From Clostridiales bacterium (GTDB taxonomy: Bacteria > Bacillota > Clostridia > Saccharofermentanales > Saccharofermentanaceae), in contig JAFZPJ010000040.1 of the NCBI GenBank assembly GCA_017550385.1, forward strand, positions 1 through 64,000: a stretch of DNA of 64,000 bases, written 5' to 3'. A program made the position numbers and the translations under genes. The notes under the pieces were generated by a model. That model was not told the DNA's origin. It searched no databases and saw nothing but the letters and a program-made list of their open reading frames with translations. Shown here piece after piece: positions 52,805 to 61,309 of this stretch (its first letter is position 1; the number at the start of each line of letters is the position of its first letter).

Positions 52805-52813
52805 AGTATAACA
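52805..52813 (-). promoter_or_regulatory. Extended -10 element for array copy 2
   Basis: The minus strand reads TGTTATACT, directly after the terminator of copy 3. No good -35 box is present, as expected for an extended -10 promoter. Confidence 0.5.
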
Positions 52814-52820
52814 TAAATAC

Positions 52821-52853
52821 AAGACCCGCATGCATTTTGTTGCAGCGGGTCTT
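52821..52853 (-). terminator. Terminator after array copy 3
   Basis: AAGACCCGC and GCGGGTCTT pair perfectly over 9 bp, with an inner TGCA/TGCA pair. On the minus strand TTGTATTT follows. It separates copy 3 from copy 2. Confidence 0.75.
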
Positions 52854-52879
52854 GAACGATCAAGCTATCGTGCCTTCAA

Positions 52880-54148
52880 TTACAGGACTACACAATAATC
52901 CATCATAAGTGTTGTTCCGTCAGGATTGAATACTTCGATGTAATACGTACCGGATGCAAGAGAGTCCTCAGGCTGATAAGGGAGATATACATAGTAGTAT
53001 CCGTCAGCATTTGTTCCATAGGAGATGTTGCTTCCGTAGACAGTACCTTCTTCAAGAAGCGTGTTACCGTCTTCATCATAGATATTGAAGGTAATGCCGA
53101 CAACATCATCATATGTCAGCTCATCGCTGAAATAGATGTCATACTCGATGCCGTAGTCAAACGAATAATAACCGGAGCCGTCATCGAGATACCAGTCTAC
53201 AGCCTGAACCAGATCGCCGAGCTCGCCATCAGCATCAAAAGAATAATCGTAATCGATGTCTTCACCGGTCGTGGGGTCAGGTTCAACGGGCTGAGCCTCA
53301 TAGTTATCTACTGTGATCTCCATTGTGGTGATCTCATTACCGCCGCACTTAACTACGATCTCGTAATCTCCGGATTCGATATCGCTATAATCGGAAGTAT
53401 AGTAATCACAGTAAATATAATCACCGTAGAATGAAGGTTCCATATCAGATGCGATCAGAGAACCGTCACAATATACATCGAAAGAGATCAGGTCTTCATA
53501 TGCACTGATGTCTTCAGTGAAGTATATGGTCGAATAAACACCTGTATAACCGGAGAAGATATCCGTGGATTCGATCATCGAGAGAAGGTCAGGTGTGAGT
53601 TCGAGCTCATACATGTAGAAATCGAAGATCTTGCCGAATCCCTTGTCATTCAGGTTGGAAAGAAGCCACTCATCGTCATCCTTCTCGAACTCGAAAGTTA
53701 CCGTTACTTCTTTGGTATCTTCACAGTCATCGAGCAGATCGAGGACTTCGTCGATATCGGAGTAATCATCCTTAAGAGCCTTCTCGTAGTCGACCATTGT
53801 GAATGTGACGTCAACGGATGCCTCTTCCTTGTCAACCTCTACAGACTCCTCATCGACCTCGTATGTGATCGTGTCTGCAACAGCATCGTTGAACTTGTTC
53901 TGATCTTCAGAATACCAGGATTCATCAAAGAGCATCTCAAGAGCCTCGGCAGCATCGCTGTCCTTCTTCTCGTTTGTAAGCTTGACGATCTTGCCTGCAT
54001 CCTTCTTAAGAAGCGTGTCTGCAAAAGTATCGGCAGCTTCTACGATCTCCTTCTTGTTTGCTCCAAAAAGCGCACATGAAGCACAAGACAGTACCATAGC
54101 ACCGGCAAGAGCTGCTGCGCCTGCTTTTCTGATTGTAGTTCCTTTCAT
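52880..54148 (-). CDS. Tandem-array lipoprotein 3
   Basis: This 422-residue copy has the signal SCASC, followed by KKEIVEAADTFADTLL and LTNEKKDSDAAEALE. The common domain ends in FEFEKDDDEWLLSN near residue 165. The two beta modules run about 190-280 (YFTEDISAYEDLISFDVY) and 320-422 (YFSDELTYDDVVGITFNIY), and the protein ends in LMMDYCVVL. It shares an 89-bp identical DNA stretch with copy 4. It has a complete promoter (TTGTCT, TATAAT), a GGGGAGG ribosome site and a terminator, so it can be made on its own. Confidence 0.8.
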   Translation of the reverse strand: MKGTTIRKAGAAALAGAMVLSCASCALFGANKKEIVEAADTFADTLLKKDAGKIVKLTNEKKDSDAAEALEMLFDESWYSEDQNKFNDAVADTITYEVDEESVEVDKEEASVDVTFTMVDYEKALKDDYSDIDEVLDLLDDCEDTKEVTVTFEFEKDDDEWLLSNLNDKGFGKIFDFYMYELELTPDLLSMIESTDIFSGYTGVYSTIYFTEDISAYEDLISFDVYCDGSLIASDMEPSFYGDYIYCDYYTSDYSDIESGDYEIVVKCGGNEITTMEITVDNYEAQPVEPDPTTGEDIDYDYSFDADGELGDLVQAVDWYLDDGSGYYSFDYGIEYDIYFSDELTYDDVVGITFNIYDEDGNTLLEEGTVYGSNISYGTNADGYYYVYLPYQPEDSLASGTYYIEVFNPDGTTLMMDYCVVL

Positions 54149-54183
54149 TAATAATCCTCCCCTTAAAAAGTAAGAATGTTTTG

Positions 54184-54211
54184 ATTATAGCACAAAGCCC
54201 GGACTAGACAA
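54184..54211 (-). promoter_or_regulatory. Promoter of array copy 3
   Basis: TTGTCT and TATAAT on the minus strand are 16 bp apart, with TG one base before the -10 box. The leader to the ATG matches that of copy 4 over more than 20 bases. Confidence 0.75.
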
Positions 54212-54213
54212 TA

Positions 54214-54248
54214 AAAGAGCGCCCCTCCGTATGGAAGGGCGCCTCTTT
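54214..54248 (-). terminator. Terminator after array copy 4
   Basis: AAAGAG and CTCTTT, then GCCC and GGGC, pair in an interrupted stem around a CG-rich loop. The minus strand ends in TTTTATT, which merges with the -35 box of copy 3. Confidence 0.75.
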
Positions 54249-54273
54249 GAACATCTTAACTGTCAGTTACAGA

Positions 54274-55473
54274 TTACTTAACTTCGCAGTAACCGGAACC
54301 GATGAAATCTGCATCAGATGTGTCACCATCGAAGAGCTGGATGTAATATCCGCCTTCAGGAATCTCGTAACCGGGATCCCAGATGCAGTATACGCTGTAA
54401 GAATTGATCTGAGGATCGATGTAAGAATCGATTGTGTTGCCATCAGCATCGAATACGTCAAATGTGAAGTCCTCACCGTAAACGTCTACGTTGAAGTAGA
54501 AGTCGAGCTCGATCTGATATACGCCTGCATCATAAGTGTCATCACCGTTGTCGAGCCACCAGTCTGTTGAAGAAACTTCAGAAGCATAATCGCCTGTGAA
54601 CGGAGCAGCTGTCTCAGTTACCCAATCGTTATCAACATCTGTTGTCTCAGAAGCGATCTCTGTATCACCATAGAGAAGTGTTACTGTGTACGTACCGGAA
54701 TCAAGATAGTCATAATCAGAATTATAGTACTCACAATATACATCATAAGTATAAACAGTAGCCTCATTACCGGAAGAGATCAGAGAGCCGTCCAGGTAAA
54801 CGTCAAATGTAAGCTCACCATCATACTCGCTGATGTCTTCATTGAAGTATACGTCGAAATCTACATAGTAAGAACCGCCGTAGATATATGTGTCAGATAC
54901 GCAAGAAACAAGATCAGGCTTGAGTGAGAGCTCATATGTATAGAAATCAAAGAGCTTGCCGAATCCCTTGTCCTTAAGGTTGGAGAGGAGCCACTCATCG
55001 TCGTCCTTCTCGAACTCGAAAGTAACTTCTACTTCCTTTGTATCATCGCAGTCCTTGAGGAGATCAAGAACTTCGTCGATATCGGAATAATCATCCTTAA
55101 GAGCCTTCTCGTAGTCGACCATTGTGAATGTGACGTCAACGGATGCCTCTTCCTTGTCAACCTCTACAGACTCCTCGTCGACCTCATATGTGATCGTGTC
55201 GGAAACTGCATCGATGAACTTCTTCTGCTCATCTGTGTACCAGGAATCATCAAAGAGCAGCTCAAGAGCTTCTGCAGCATCGCTGTCCTTCTTCTCGTTT
55301 GTCAGCTTGACGATCTTGCCTGCATCCTGCTTGAGGAGTGTGTCTGCGAATGTATCAGCAGCTTCAACGATCTCCTTCTTGTTTGCTCCGAAGAGCGCAC
55401 AGGAAGCACAGGAAAGTGTCATAGCACCGGCAAGAGCAACTGCACCTGCTTTTCTAAGTGTTGTACCTTTCAT
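54274..55473 (-). CDS. Tandem-array lipoprotein 4
   Basis: This is the shortest copy, with 399 residues. It has the signal SCASC, KKEIVEAADTFADTLL, the common domain through FEFEKDDDEWLLSN, a first module (VYFNEDISEYDGELTFDVY) and a second module that lacks the insert before the final strands (DFYFNVDVYGEDFTFDVFDADG, ending SGYCEVK). Copy 5 has the same C-terminal type. Its promoter (TTGTCA, TATAAT, spacer 16) and leader are nearly the same as those of copy 3. Asp, Tyr and Glu make up a large share, so the protein is strongly negative. Confidence 0.8.
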   Translation of the reverse strand: MKGTTLRKAGAVALAGAMTLSCASCALFGANKKEIVEAADTFADTLLKQDAGKIVKLTNEKKDSDAAEALELLFDDSWYTDEQKKFIDAVSDTITYEVDEESVEVDKEEASVDVTFTMVDYEKALKDDYSDIDEVLDLLKDCDDTKEVEVTFEFEKDDDEWLLSNLKDKGFGKLFDFYTYELSLKPDLVSCVSDTYIYGGSYYVDFDVYFNEDISEYDGELTFDVYLDGSLISSGNEATVYTYDVYCEYYNSDYDYLDSGTYTVTLLYGDTEIASETTDVDNDWVTETAAPFTGDYASEVSSTDWWLDNGDDTYDAGVYQIELDFYFNVDVYGEDFTFDVFDADGNTIDSYIDPQINSYSVYCIWDPGYEIPEGGYYIQLFDGDTSDADFIGSGYCEVK

Positions 55474-55508
55474 TTATAATCCTCCCTTAAGAAAGTAAGA
55501 ATGTTTTG

Positions 55509-55536
55509 ATTATAACACATATTCGGAAACTGACAA
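55509..55536 (-). promoter_or_regulatory. Promoter of array copy 4
   Basis: TTGTCA and TATAAT on the minus strand are 16 bp apart, with an extended -10 TG. It starts 2 nt after the terminator hairpin of copy 5. Confidence 0.78.
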
Positions 55537-55538
55537 AT

Positions 55539-55566
55539 GAACGCCCTCCAAATATGAAGGGCGTTC
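55539..55566 (-). terminator. Terminator after array copy 5
   Basis: GAACGCCCT pairs with AGGGCGTTC over 9 bp with a 10-nt loop. The T-run is short (ATTTG) and runs into the -35 box of copy 4. Confidence 0.7.
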
Positions 55567-55598
55567 GATCATAAACATTTGTTGGTTATGACGGAGAT

Positions 55599-56816
55599 TT
55601 ATTTGATCTCGCAGTAACCGGAAGCGATCATGTTGGCGCTGGTCTCAGGGCTGTCGTAGACCTGGATGTTGTAAACGCCTGCATCAAGCTCATAGCCCGG
55701 ATCATAGATACAGTAAACGCTTGTGGAATAGATCTCAGGCTCAAGATACATCTCGATAGCATTGCCGTCTTCATCATAAACATCAAAAGTAATGTCATAA
55801 TTGCTGATAGTCGTAGTGAAGTATACGTCAAACTCGATCTTCTCTACGCCGACATCATAAGTATCATCACCGTTGTCGAGCCACCAGTCAGTTGAGCTGA
55901 CTGCAGATGAAAGATCGCCGTTGAAGGCTTCAGTCTCTGCCCATGAGTTATCAACGGATGTTGATTCAGAAGCGATCTCCTCGCCATTGCACTTGATCAC
56001 AACGGTATACTCGCCGGAATCGAGATAGTCATAATCCTCATCATAATACTCACACCAGATATAGTAATCAAATACATACGCTGCCATATCCGATGCGATC
56101 TGCTGTCCCTCAAAGTAAACATCGAACGTGACACTGCCGTCAAAATCGCTTATGTCTTCAGAAAAATAAACATAAACATCCACATAATAAGATCCGCCGT
56201 AGATCTCAGCAGAAGACATCAGCGAGATAAGATCAGGCTGAAGCTCGAGCTCATATGTGTAGAAATCGAAGATCTTGCTTAAAAGCTTTTTATTGGCATT
56301 AGTCAGGAGCCACTCATCGTCGTCCTTCTCAAACTCGAAAGTAACCGTTACCTCTTTGGTATCATCGCAATCATCGAGCAGATCAAGAACTTCGTCGATA
56401 TCCGAATAATCATCCTTAAGAGCCTTCTCATAGTCGACCATAGTGAATACAACGTCGACCGATGCCTCCTCCTTGTCAACCTCTACAGACTCTTCATCGA
56501 TCTCATATGTGATCGTGTCAGCAACAGCATCAATAAACTCTTTTTGTTCATCACTATTAGACGAACCTGAAATCGCAGCATCTATTTCATCATTAACTTC
56601 ATCCACAGCAAAAGATTTGATAGCATCAGCCGAATCATCATCTGCCAACTTACCGAGCTTGCCAAAGTCCTGCTTAACAATTGCACTGGCACATTCGTCA
56701 GCCGCCTCCACTATTTCCTTCTTGTTGGGTCCGAAGATCGCACAGGAAGCACAAGACAGTGCCATAGCACCGGCAAGAACTGCTGCACCCGCCTTCCTAA
56801 TAGTTGTTCCTTTCAT
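55599..56816 (-). CDS. Tandem-array lipoprotein 5 (first in transcription order)
   Basis: This 405-residue copy starts at the ATG at 56816 (AAGGAGG about 7 nt upstream; the frame is open 13 codons earlier). It has SCASC, KKEIVEAADECASAIV, then a different early segment (GKLGKLADDDSADAIK) in place of the LTNEKKDSDAAEALE stretch. The rest of the common domain, FEFEKDDDEWLLTN and two modules of the copy-4 type follow, ending in ASGYCEIK. The changed segment makes it the most divergent N-terminus of the set. It lies downstream of mutS2 with an own promoter. Confidence 0.8.
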   Translation of the reverse strand: MKGTTIRKAGAAVLAGAMALSCASCAIFGPNKKEIVEAADECASAIVKQDFGKLGKLADDDSADAIKSFAVDEVNDEIDAAISGSSNSDEQKEFIDAVADTITYEIDEESVEVDKEEASVDVVFTMVDYEKALKDDYSDIDEVLDLLDDCDDTKEVTVTFEFEKDDDEWLLTNANKKLLSKIFDFYTYELELQPDLISLMSSAEIYGGSYYVDVYVYFSEDISDFDGSVTFDVYFEGQQIASDMAAYVFDYYIWCEYYDEDYDYLDSGEYTVVIKCNGEEIASESTSVDNSWAETEAFNGDLSSAVSSTDWWLDNGDDTYDVGVEKIEFDVYFTTTISNYDITFDVYDEDGNAIEMYLEPEIYSTSVYCIYDPGYELDAGVYNIQVYDSPETSANMIASGYCEIK

Positions 56817-56845
56817 ATGAGATCCTCCTTGAAAGATATAGGAAG

Positions 56846-56854
56846 AATATAACA
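56846..56854 (-). promoter_or_regulatory. Extended -10 element for array copy 5
   Basis: The minus strand reads TGTTATATT about 30 nt before the start. It has the same TGTTATA core as copies 2 and 4. Confidence 0.5.
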
Positions 56855-56893
56855 TATTTCTAATATAAATATACCAAAATCTAATACTGAAAT

Positions 56894-59377
56894 TCAGCTG
56901 TTGAATGTAACGATGGTGACACCGCTGTCGCCTTCACCCTGGATACCGTCACGATAAGACCTTACATTGTCATCTTTGTCCAGGACATCCCTGACGCAGC
57001 TTCTGAGCGCACCGGTTCCCTTGCCGTGGACGATCCTGGCATTCTTGATTCCGGACATGCGGCAATCCTCAAGATACCTGGACAGCGCAGATTCAGCTTC
57101 GGCAGTAGTCATACCTATAAGCATCAGTTCAGACCTGATATCCGTTACGGCTTTGAGCCTCGTCTTGGCCATATTCGAAGGCTTACGGCCGGCAGGACCT
57201 GCCGTCCCCTTCTTCCTGTCGGATTCGTTAAGCTGTTCCTGGGTAGGCATCCTAAGCTGGCTTACCTTGACGTTTATCTTCATGGCACCGGCGGAGATCC
57301 TGACATTACCGCTCTTTGAAGGTTCGGACATAGCCACGCCGGTAACATCGAACTCGGGGATATAGTAGCTCTCTCCGGGAACAACCTGTTTTACGGGTTC
57401 TCCGCTGAGGGCTACGCGGCTTGCCAGTTCTTCATCATCACCGTCGTCTTCAAGATCCTTTATCCCGGCACGAAGCTTGCGCCTGATCTTGTTAAGTTCC
57501 GCCTCCGTCTCCTCGCGGTCCATCTTCTTCGCCTTCTTGCGGAACTCTTTGAGCATCGCATCGACTTCTTCCTCGCGCTCTTCAAGATACTCCTTCTGCT
57601 CCTGTTTGGCCTCATTGAGTATCTTATTGCGGGATGATTTGAGCCTTGCCTGTTCCTGCTCGATCTCCTTCTTCTTTGCATCGAGTTCGATCTTCAGCCT
57701 CTCGTTCTGCTCGAGTATCTCTGCCGCTTTGCGGGAATCGTTCTCGGCGCGCGTAAGAAGTTCTTCGTAAGATATCTCGTCAGAAGACAGGTGTGACCTG
57801 GCATCTTCCAGGATCCCGGCAGGTATTCCGAGCTTACGTGAGATCACGAAAGCATTGGACGAGCCCGGACGTCCAATGATAAGGCGGTATGTCGGAGCCA
57901 GAGTCTCCGTGTCGAATTCGCAGGAAGCGTTCATAACATCTTCCGTGCCTGTCGCATAGCTCTTGAGTTCCTTGTAATGTGTCGTTGCCATAGTAACACA
58001 GCCCTTGTTCCTGAGCGCTTCGATTATGGCGATGGCAAGAGCCGCACCTTCGGCAGGATCCGTACCGGAACCAAGCTCGTCGAGCAGGACCAGGGCCTTA
58101 CCGCGGATATTCTTGAGGATGAATACGATATTTGAGATGTGTGCCGAGAATGTCGACAGGCTCTGCTCAATGCTCTGCTCATCACCGATATCAGCCAGTA
58201 CCCTGTCGAAAACGCATACGCTGCTTCCATCACCGGCAGGAATAGCCATTCCGGCCATCGTCATCATGGTAAGAAGTCCGCACGTCTTGAGAGATACCGT
58301 CTTACCGCCGGTGTTCGGGCCGGTGATTATGAGAGTGCTGTAATCCTTGCCGACCTCGATATCGATCGGGACCACAACATCAGGTGCTATGAGCGGGTGA
58401 CGAGCTTTGCGCAGGATCACCTGACCGTCGTCGTTGAGGTCCGGACAAGCGCAGTCCGTCTCTTTGCCGTACTCTGCCTTGGCAAAGGCAAAGTCGAGTG
58501 AAGCAGCGATTCCTGCATTGTTCTTTATCTTCTCTGATGAAGCCAGCACCTCAGCAGTAAAAGCACCAAGTATCCTCTGGATCTCGGCTTCTTCCATTGC
58601 CTGGAGTTCAGAGATCCTGTTGTTCGCATCAACAACGCTCATCGGTTCAAGGAACAGTGTCTGTCCCGTTGACGAGGCACCGTGGACAAGACCTTCTACC
58701 CTTCCCTTGAAGTCAGATTTCACGGGGATGCAGTATCGTCCTTCTCTCAGGGTTATGATCGCTTCCTGCAGCATGTCGCTGTTGTTGGCGATGACCCTTT
58801 CGAGAAGTGTCCTTATGCCTGCGGCAACGGTCTTCTTCTCGCGCCTGATATCAGATAATGCTCTGCTTGCCTTGTCTGAGACCTCGTTGTCTCCAAGGAT
58901 AGCTTCCTCTATAGAGCTCTGCAGCTTATCGTCAGTCTCAAGGTTATCTATGGCTTGTGCAATAAGGGGTTCGGTCTCGTCAACAAAGGGCGAACCTGCC
59001 TGTCTTGCCCTGGCAATGGCATTCTTCAATTCTTTAGAACTCCTGAAGAAGGATGCGCAATCAAGCAGCTGGGCACAGGAGAGCGTTCCGCCGGACGATG
59101 CGTATGCAAGCGCTTCGTCCATGTCTCTTATGCCTCCGAGCGGAAGCGCACCGAATCTTCCGATGTGCTCCATCGCCTGGGAAGTCCAGTCAAGTCCTGT
59201 CCTTACATAGTTCTTCTCCGTGCAGGGGAGCATACCCTCACAGAGTTTCCTGCCGTAAGAGGTTCTGGCCTTGGAGACTACCTTCTCTCTTATCTTCACG
59301 AACTCGAGCGTCTCAAGGACCCTTCCGTGGATCTTGAGCTTCTCGAGCTGTTCGTCAAATGTCAAATATTCGTACAT
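56894..59377 (-). CDS. mutS2: Endonuclease MutS2
   Basis: The 827-residue protein is of MutS2 type: a core and clamp region (1-330), an ATPase domain with Walker A GPNTGGKT (353-360) and Walker B LVLLDELGSGTDPAEG, a long coiled-coil rich in Lys/Glu (about 515-640), a KOW-like segment, and a C-terminal Smr nuclease domain (about 745-827, with IVHGKGTGALR). It lacks the mismatch-reading domain of MutS. The known roles are anti-recombination and, in Bacillus, splitting of collided ribosomes. It lies 57 nt after pfkA is reached on the same strand in reverse order (pfkA is downstream), with a small hairpin in between. Confidence 0.95.
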   Translation of the reverse strand: MYEYLTFDEQLEKLKIHGRVLETLEFVKIREKVVSKARTSYGRKLCEGMLPCTEKNYVRTGLDWTSQAMEHIGRFGALPLGGIRDMDEALAYASSGGTLSCAQLLDCASFFRSSKELKNAIARARQAGSPFVDETEPLIAQAIDNLETDDKLQSSIEEAILGDNEVSDKASRALSDIRREKKTVAAGIRTLLERVIANNSDMLQEAIITLREGRYCIPVKSDFKGRVEGLVHGASSTGQTLFLEPMSVVDANNRISELQAMEEAEIQRILGAFTAEVLASSEKIKNNAGIAASLDFAFAKAEYGKETDCACPDLNDDGQVILRKARHPLIAPDVVVPIDIEVGKDYSTLIITGPNTGGKTVSLKTCGLLTMMTMAGMAIPAGDGSSVCVFDRVLADIGDEQSIEQSLSTFSAHISNIVFILKNIRGKALVLLDELGSGTDPAEGAALAIAIIEALRNKGCVTMATTHYKELKSYATGTEDVMNASCEFDTETLAPTYRLIIGRPGSSNAFVISRKLGIPAGILEDARSHLSSDEISYEELLTRAENDSRKAAEILEQNERLKIELDAKKKEIEQEQARLKSSRNKILNEAKQEQKEYLEEREEEVDAMLKEFRKKAKKMDREETEAELNKIRRKLRAGIKDLEDDGDDEELASRVALSGEPVKQVVPGESYYIPEFDVTGVAMSEPSKSGNVRISAGAMKINVKVSQLRMPTQEQLNESDRKKGTAGPAGRKPSNMAKTRLKAVTDIRSELMLIGMTTAEAESALSRYLEDCRMSGIKNARIVHGKGTGALRSCVRDVLDKDDNVRSYRDGIQGEGDSGVTIVTFNS

Positions 59378-59388
59378 AGTAATCCTTC

Positions 59389-59407
59389 CCGGATGAGATG
59401 CATCCGG
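59389..59407. repeat. Small hairpin in the mutS2 leader
   Basis: CCGGATG and CATCCGG form a perfect 7-bp stem with a 5-nt loop, just before the GGAAGGATT ribosome site of mutS2. There is no T-run. It may slow or tune translation of mutS2. Confidence 0.4.
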
Positions 59408-59434
59408 ACATACAGTTCAGTGCCAAAGGAAAAC

Positions 59435-60490
59435 TCAGCGAAGTCTTGCAGCGTTCTTAATGAAATCTTCAGTGATAGTCTTGGTCATTGCAAGACCTTC
59501 TTCGATATCAACATCAGTGATCTCACCGTGCTGTCTGACAACGAGCCTGTTGTATCTCTTCTCCTTGAGACAATCGATGGCTCTGATACCCATTAGGCTT
59601 GCCATGGTCCTGTCTCTGAGCGTCGGAGATCCGCCTCTCTGCAGATGTCCTAAGATCGTGGGACGAGCCTCGATTCCCGTGGCATCCTCGATCTGCTTGG
59701 CAATATCCTCTGCATGGCATACGCCTTCGGCAACGATAACGATATAGTGTTTCTTGCCCTCGTTCCTGCCGTCAAGTATTACTCTGAGAACGTCACGGTT
59801 GAAATCATAAGGAACCTCGGGGATCAATATGCTCTCTGCACCCGTAGCGATACCTACGTTAAGAGCGATCCAGCCGGCATTCCTGCCCATTACTTCGATA
59901 ACACTGCAGCGCTCATGTGAGGATGCGGTGTCGCGGAGCTTATCGATACACTGCATGGCAGTATTCATAGCCGTATCGTAACCTATCGTATATTCGGTAG
60001 ATGCAATATCGTTGTCGATCGTGCCGGGCAGTCCGATAACAGGCATACCGATCCTTGCAAGAGATCTGGCACCCTTATAAGAACCGTCGCCTCCGATGAC
60101 TACAAGAGCATCGAGCTCATATGCTTCCATCATCCTGGCGCCCTTGAGGACACCCTGGTCAGTCATGAATGTCTTGGATCTTGCGGTCATAAGGAAAGTG
60201 CCGCCGCGCTGCAGAGTCTCGGATACGGATCTGCCGTCGAGCTGCTTGATCTCACCCTTCCAAAGGCCGTGATAGCCTCTTGTTACACCATACATCTCAA
60301 AGCCGGCATTGATACCTGCTCTGACAACGGCTCTGATGGCCGCATTCATTCCAGGAGCATCACCGCCGCTGGTCAGCACTCCGACACGCTTGATCGGCTG
60401 GACTGAATTCTTATCAACGCCGTCGTAGTTGACAGCCTTAAGCGTACTTATCTCAGGAAGATTGGTCTCATCATATAAAAGCCATCCCAT
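59435..60490 (-). CDS. pfkA: ATP-dependent 6-phosphofructokinase with N-terminal extension
   Basis: The 351-residue enzyme phosphorylates fructose 6-phosphate in glycolysis. The family motifs are GVLTSGGDAPGMNAAIRAVV, GGDGSYKGA (ATP), the catalytic PGTIDNDI and the MGRNAGWIA segment. The glycine after the GGDGS run fits the ATP-type enzyme. The usual PfkA begins with the VLTSGG strand; here 33 residues precede it (starting GWLLYDETNLPEI). The extension is real because GGAGG stands 8 nt before this ATG. It has its own -10 box upstream and lies between mutS2 and a sirtuin gene. Confidence 0.94.
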   Translation of the reverse strand: MGWLLYDETNLPEISTLKAVNYDGVDKNSVQPIKRVGVLTSGGDAPGMNAAIRAVVRAGINAGFEMYGVTRGYHGLWKGEIKQLDGRSVSETLQRGGTFLMTARSKTFMTDQGVLKGARMMEAYELDALVVIGGDGSYKGARSLARIGMPVIGLPGTIDNDIASTEYTIGYDTAMNTAMQCIDKLRDTASSHERCSVIEVMGRNAGWIALNVGIATGAESILIPEVPYDFNRDVLRVILDGRNEGKKHYIVIVAEGVCHAEDIAKQIEDATGIEARPTILGHLQRGGSPTLRDRTMASLMGIRAIDCLKEKRYNRLVVRQHGEITDVDIEEGLAMTKTITEDFIKNAARLR

Positions 60491-60523
60491 ATTAATTCCT
60501 CCAAAATCTAAATAACATTATGG

Positions 60524-60529
60524 ATTATA
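60524..60529 (-). promoter_or_regulatory. -10 box of pfkA
   Basis: TATAAT on the minus strand lies 33 nt before the pfkA start, with TG just before it (TGTATAAT). The -35 region is poor. Confidence 0.45.
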
Positions 60530-60543
60530 CACCAACACCGTCA

Positions 60544-61287
60544 CTACAGAGTGATCTTATCAAGAACAGTCGAGATATTCTCGTGGAACACGAGGGTCGC
60601 ATCCCTGTCCTTGGATGTCCTGTCACGATTGATTATGATCAGGTACTTGCCGGGAAAATTGTATGCGAGCGATGCTGCCGGCTGGACAACGAGCGAAGTG
60701 CCGCCGATTATTAGGCAGTCAGCGTTGTATACAAGCCTCGTAGACTCTATCCATGCCGTCTGCGGCAGACCTTCGCCGTATAGCGTTACATCAGGTCTTA
60801 CCATGCCTCCGCACTTGGGACAGAGCGGAATGGGGCCTTCAGACTTGAATATAAAGTCAGCAGGATACTTCTCATGACACTTCATGCAGTAGTTGCGGAG
60901 CGTTGAACCATGGACCTCCTGCACATTCCTGCTTCCTGCCCTCTGGTGGAGTCCGTCGATATTCTGCGTGATAACGCCGTCGAGCTTTCCGGCCTTCTCC
61001 ATCTCGGCAAGCTTATAGTGCGCCCTGTTCGGTTCGATCCCGTGGGTATCGAGCTTCTGTCTGTAGAATTCATAGAATACTTCCGGACGGTCCTCAAGAC
61101 AGTCAATGCTCAGAAGGTATTCGGGTGAATATCTGTCGAACTTGATGTCATGCTGGTTATAAAGCCCGTCCTTTGACCTGAAGTCCGGGATGCCGCTCTC
61201 CGTGGAAACGCCCGCTCCCCCGAAGAAAACGATATGCTCACACTCTTTGATGATCTCATTCAGCTTAACGTAATCTTCTGCAGCCAT
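60544..61287 (-). CDS. NAD-dependent protein deacylase, SIR2 family
   Basis: This 247-residue sirtuin removes acyl groups from lysines with use of NAD. It has GGAGVSTESGIPDFRS, TQNIDGLHQRAG, the catalytic His in EVHGS, a four-Cys zinc site (CMKC and CPKC) and GTSLVVQPAA. The SIR2 core is complete and of normal length. The lack of the Y-x-x-R pair near residue 60 that marks SIRT5-type desuccinylases could not be checked closely. It follows dnaE by 22 nt and is before pfkA. Confidence 0.9.
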   Translation of the reverse strand: MAAEDYVKLNEIIKECEHIVFFGGAGVSTESGIPDFRSKDGLYNQHDIKFDRYSPEYLLSIDCLEDRPEVFYEFYRQKLDTHGIEPNRAHYKLAEMEKAGKLDGVITQNIDGLHQRAGSRNVQEVHGSTLRNYCMKCHEKYPADFIFKSEGPIPLCPKCGGMVRPDVTLYGEGLPQTAWIESTRLVYNADCLIIGGTSLVVQPAASLAYNFPGKYLIIINRDRTSKDRDATLVFHENISTVLDKITL

Positions 61288-61309
61288 AATAACGCCTCCT
61301 ATCAGAGCA

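Larger units (their letters stand above)
50186..56816 (-). repeat. Tandem array of five paralogous lipoprotein genes
   Basis: Five genes in the same direction encode proteins of 399-431 residues with the same signal peptide, N-terminal domain and two C-terminal beta modules. Copies 3, 4 and 5 each end in their own terminator. Copies 1 and 2 form one unit. An 89-bp stretch is identical between copy 3 (53763-53851) and copy 4 (55088-55176), so part of the array is young or is kept alike by gene conversion. Confidence 0.9.

Noticed and set aside
50186..56816. Direct repeats in the lipoprotein array as a possible CRISPR or mobile element
   Set aside because: The repeats are whole coding genes with promoters and terminators. 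There are no short regular spacers, no transposase and no terminal inverted repeats.
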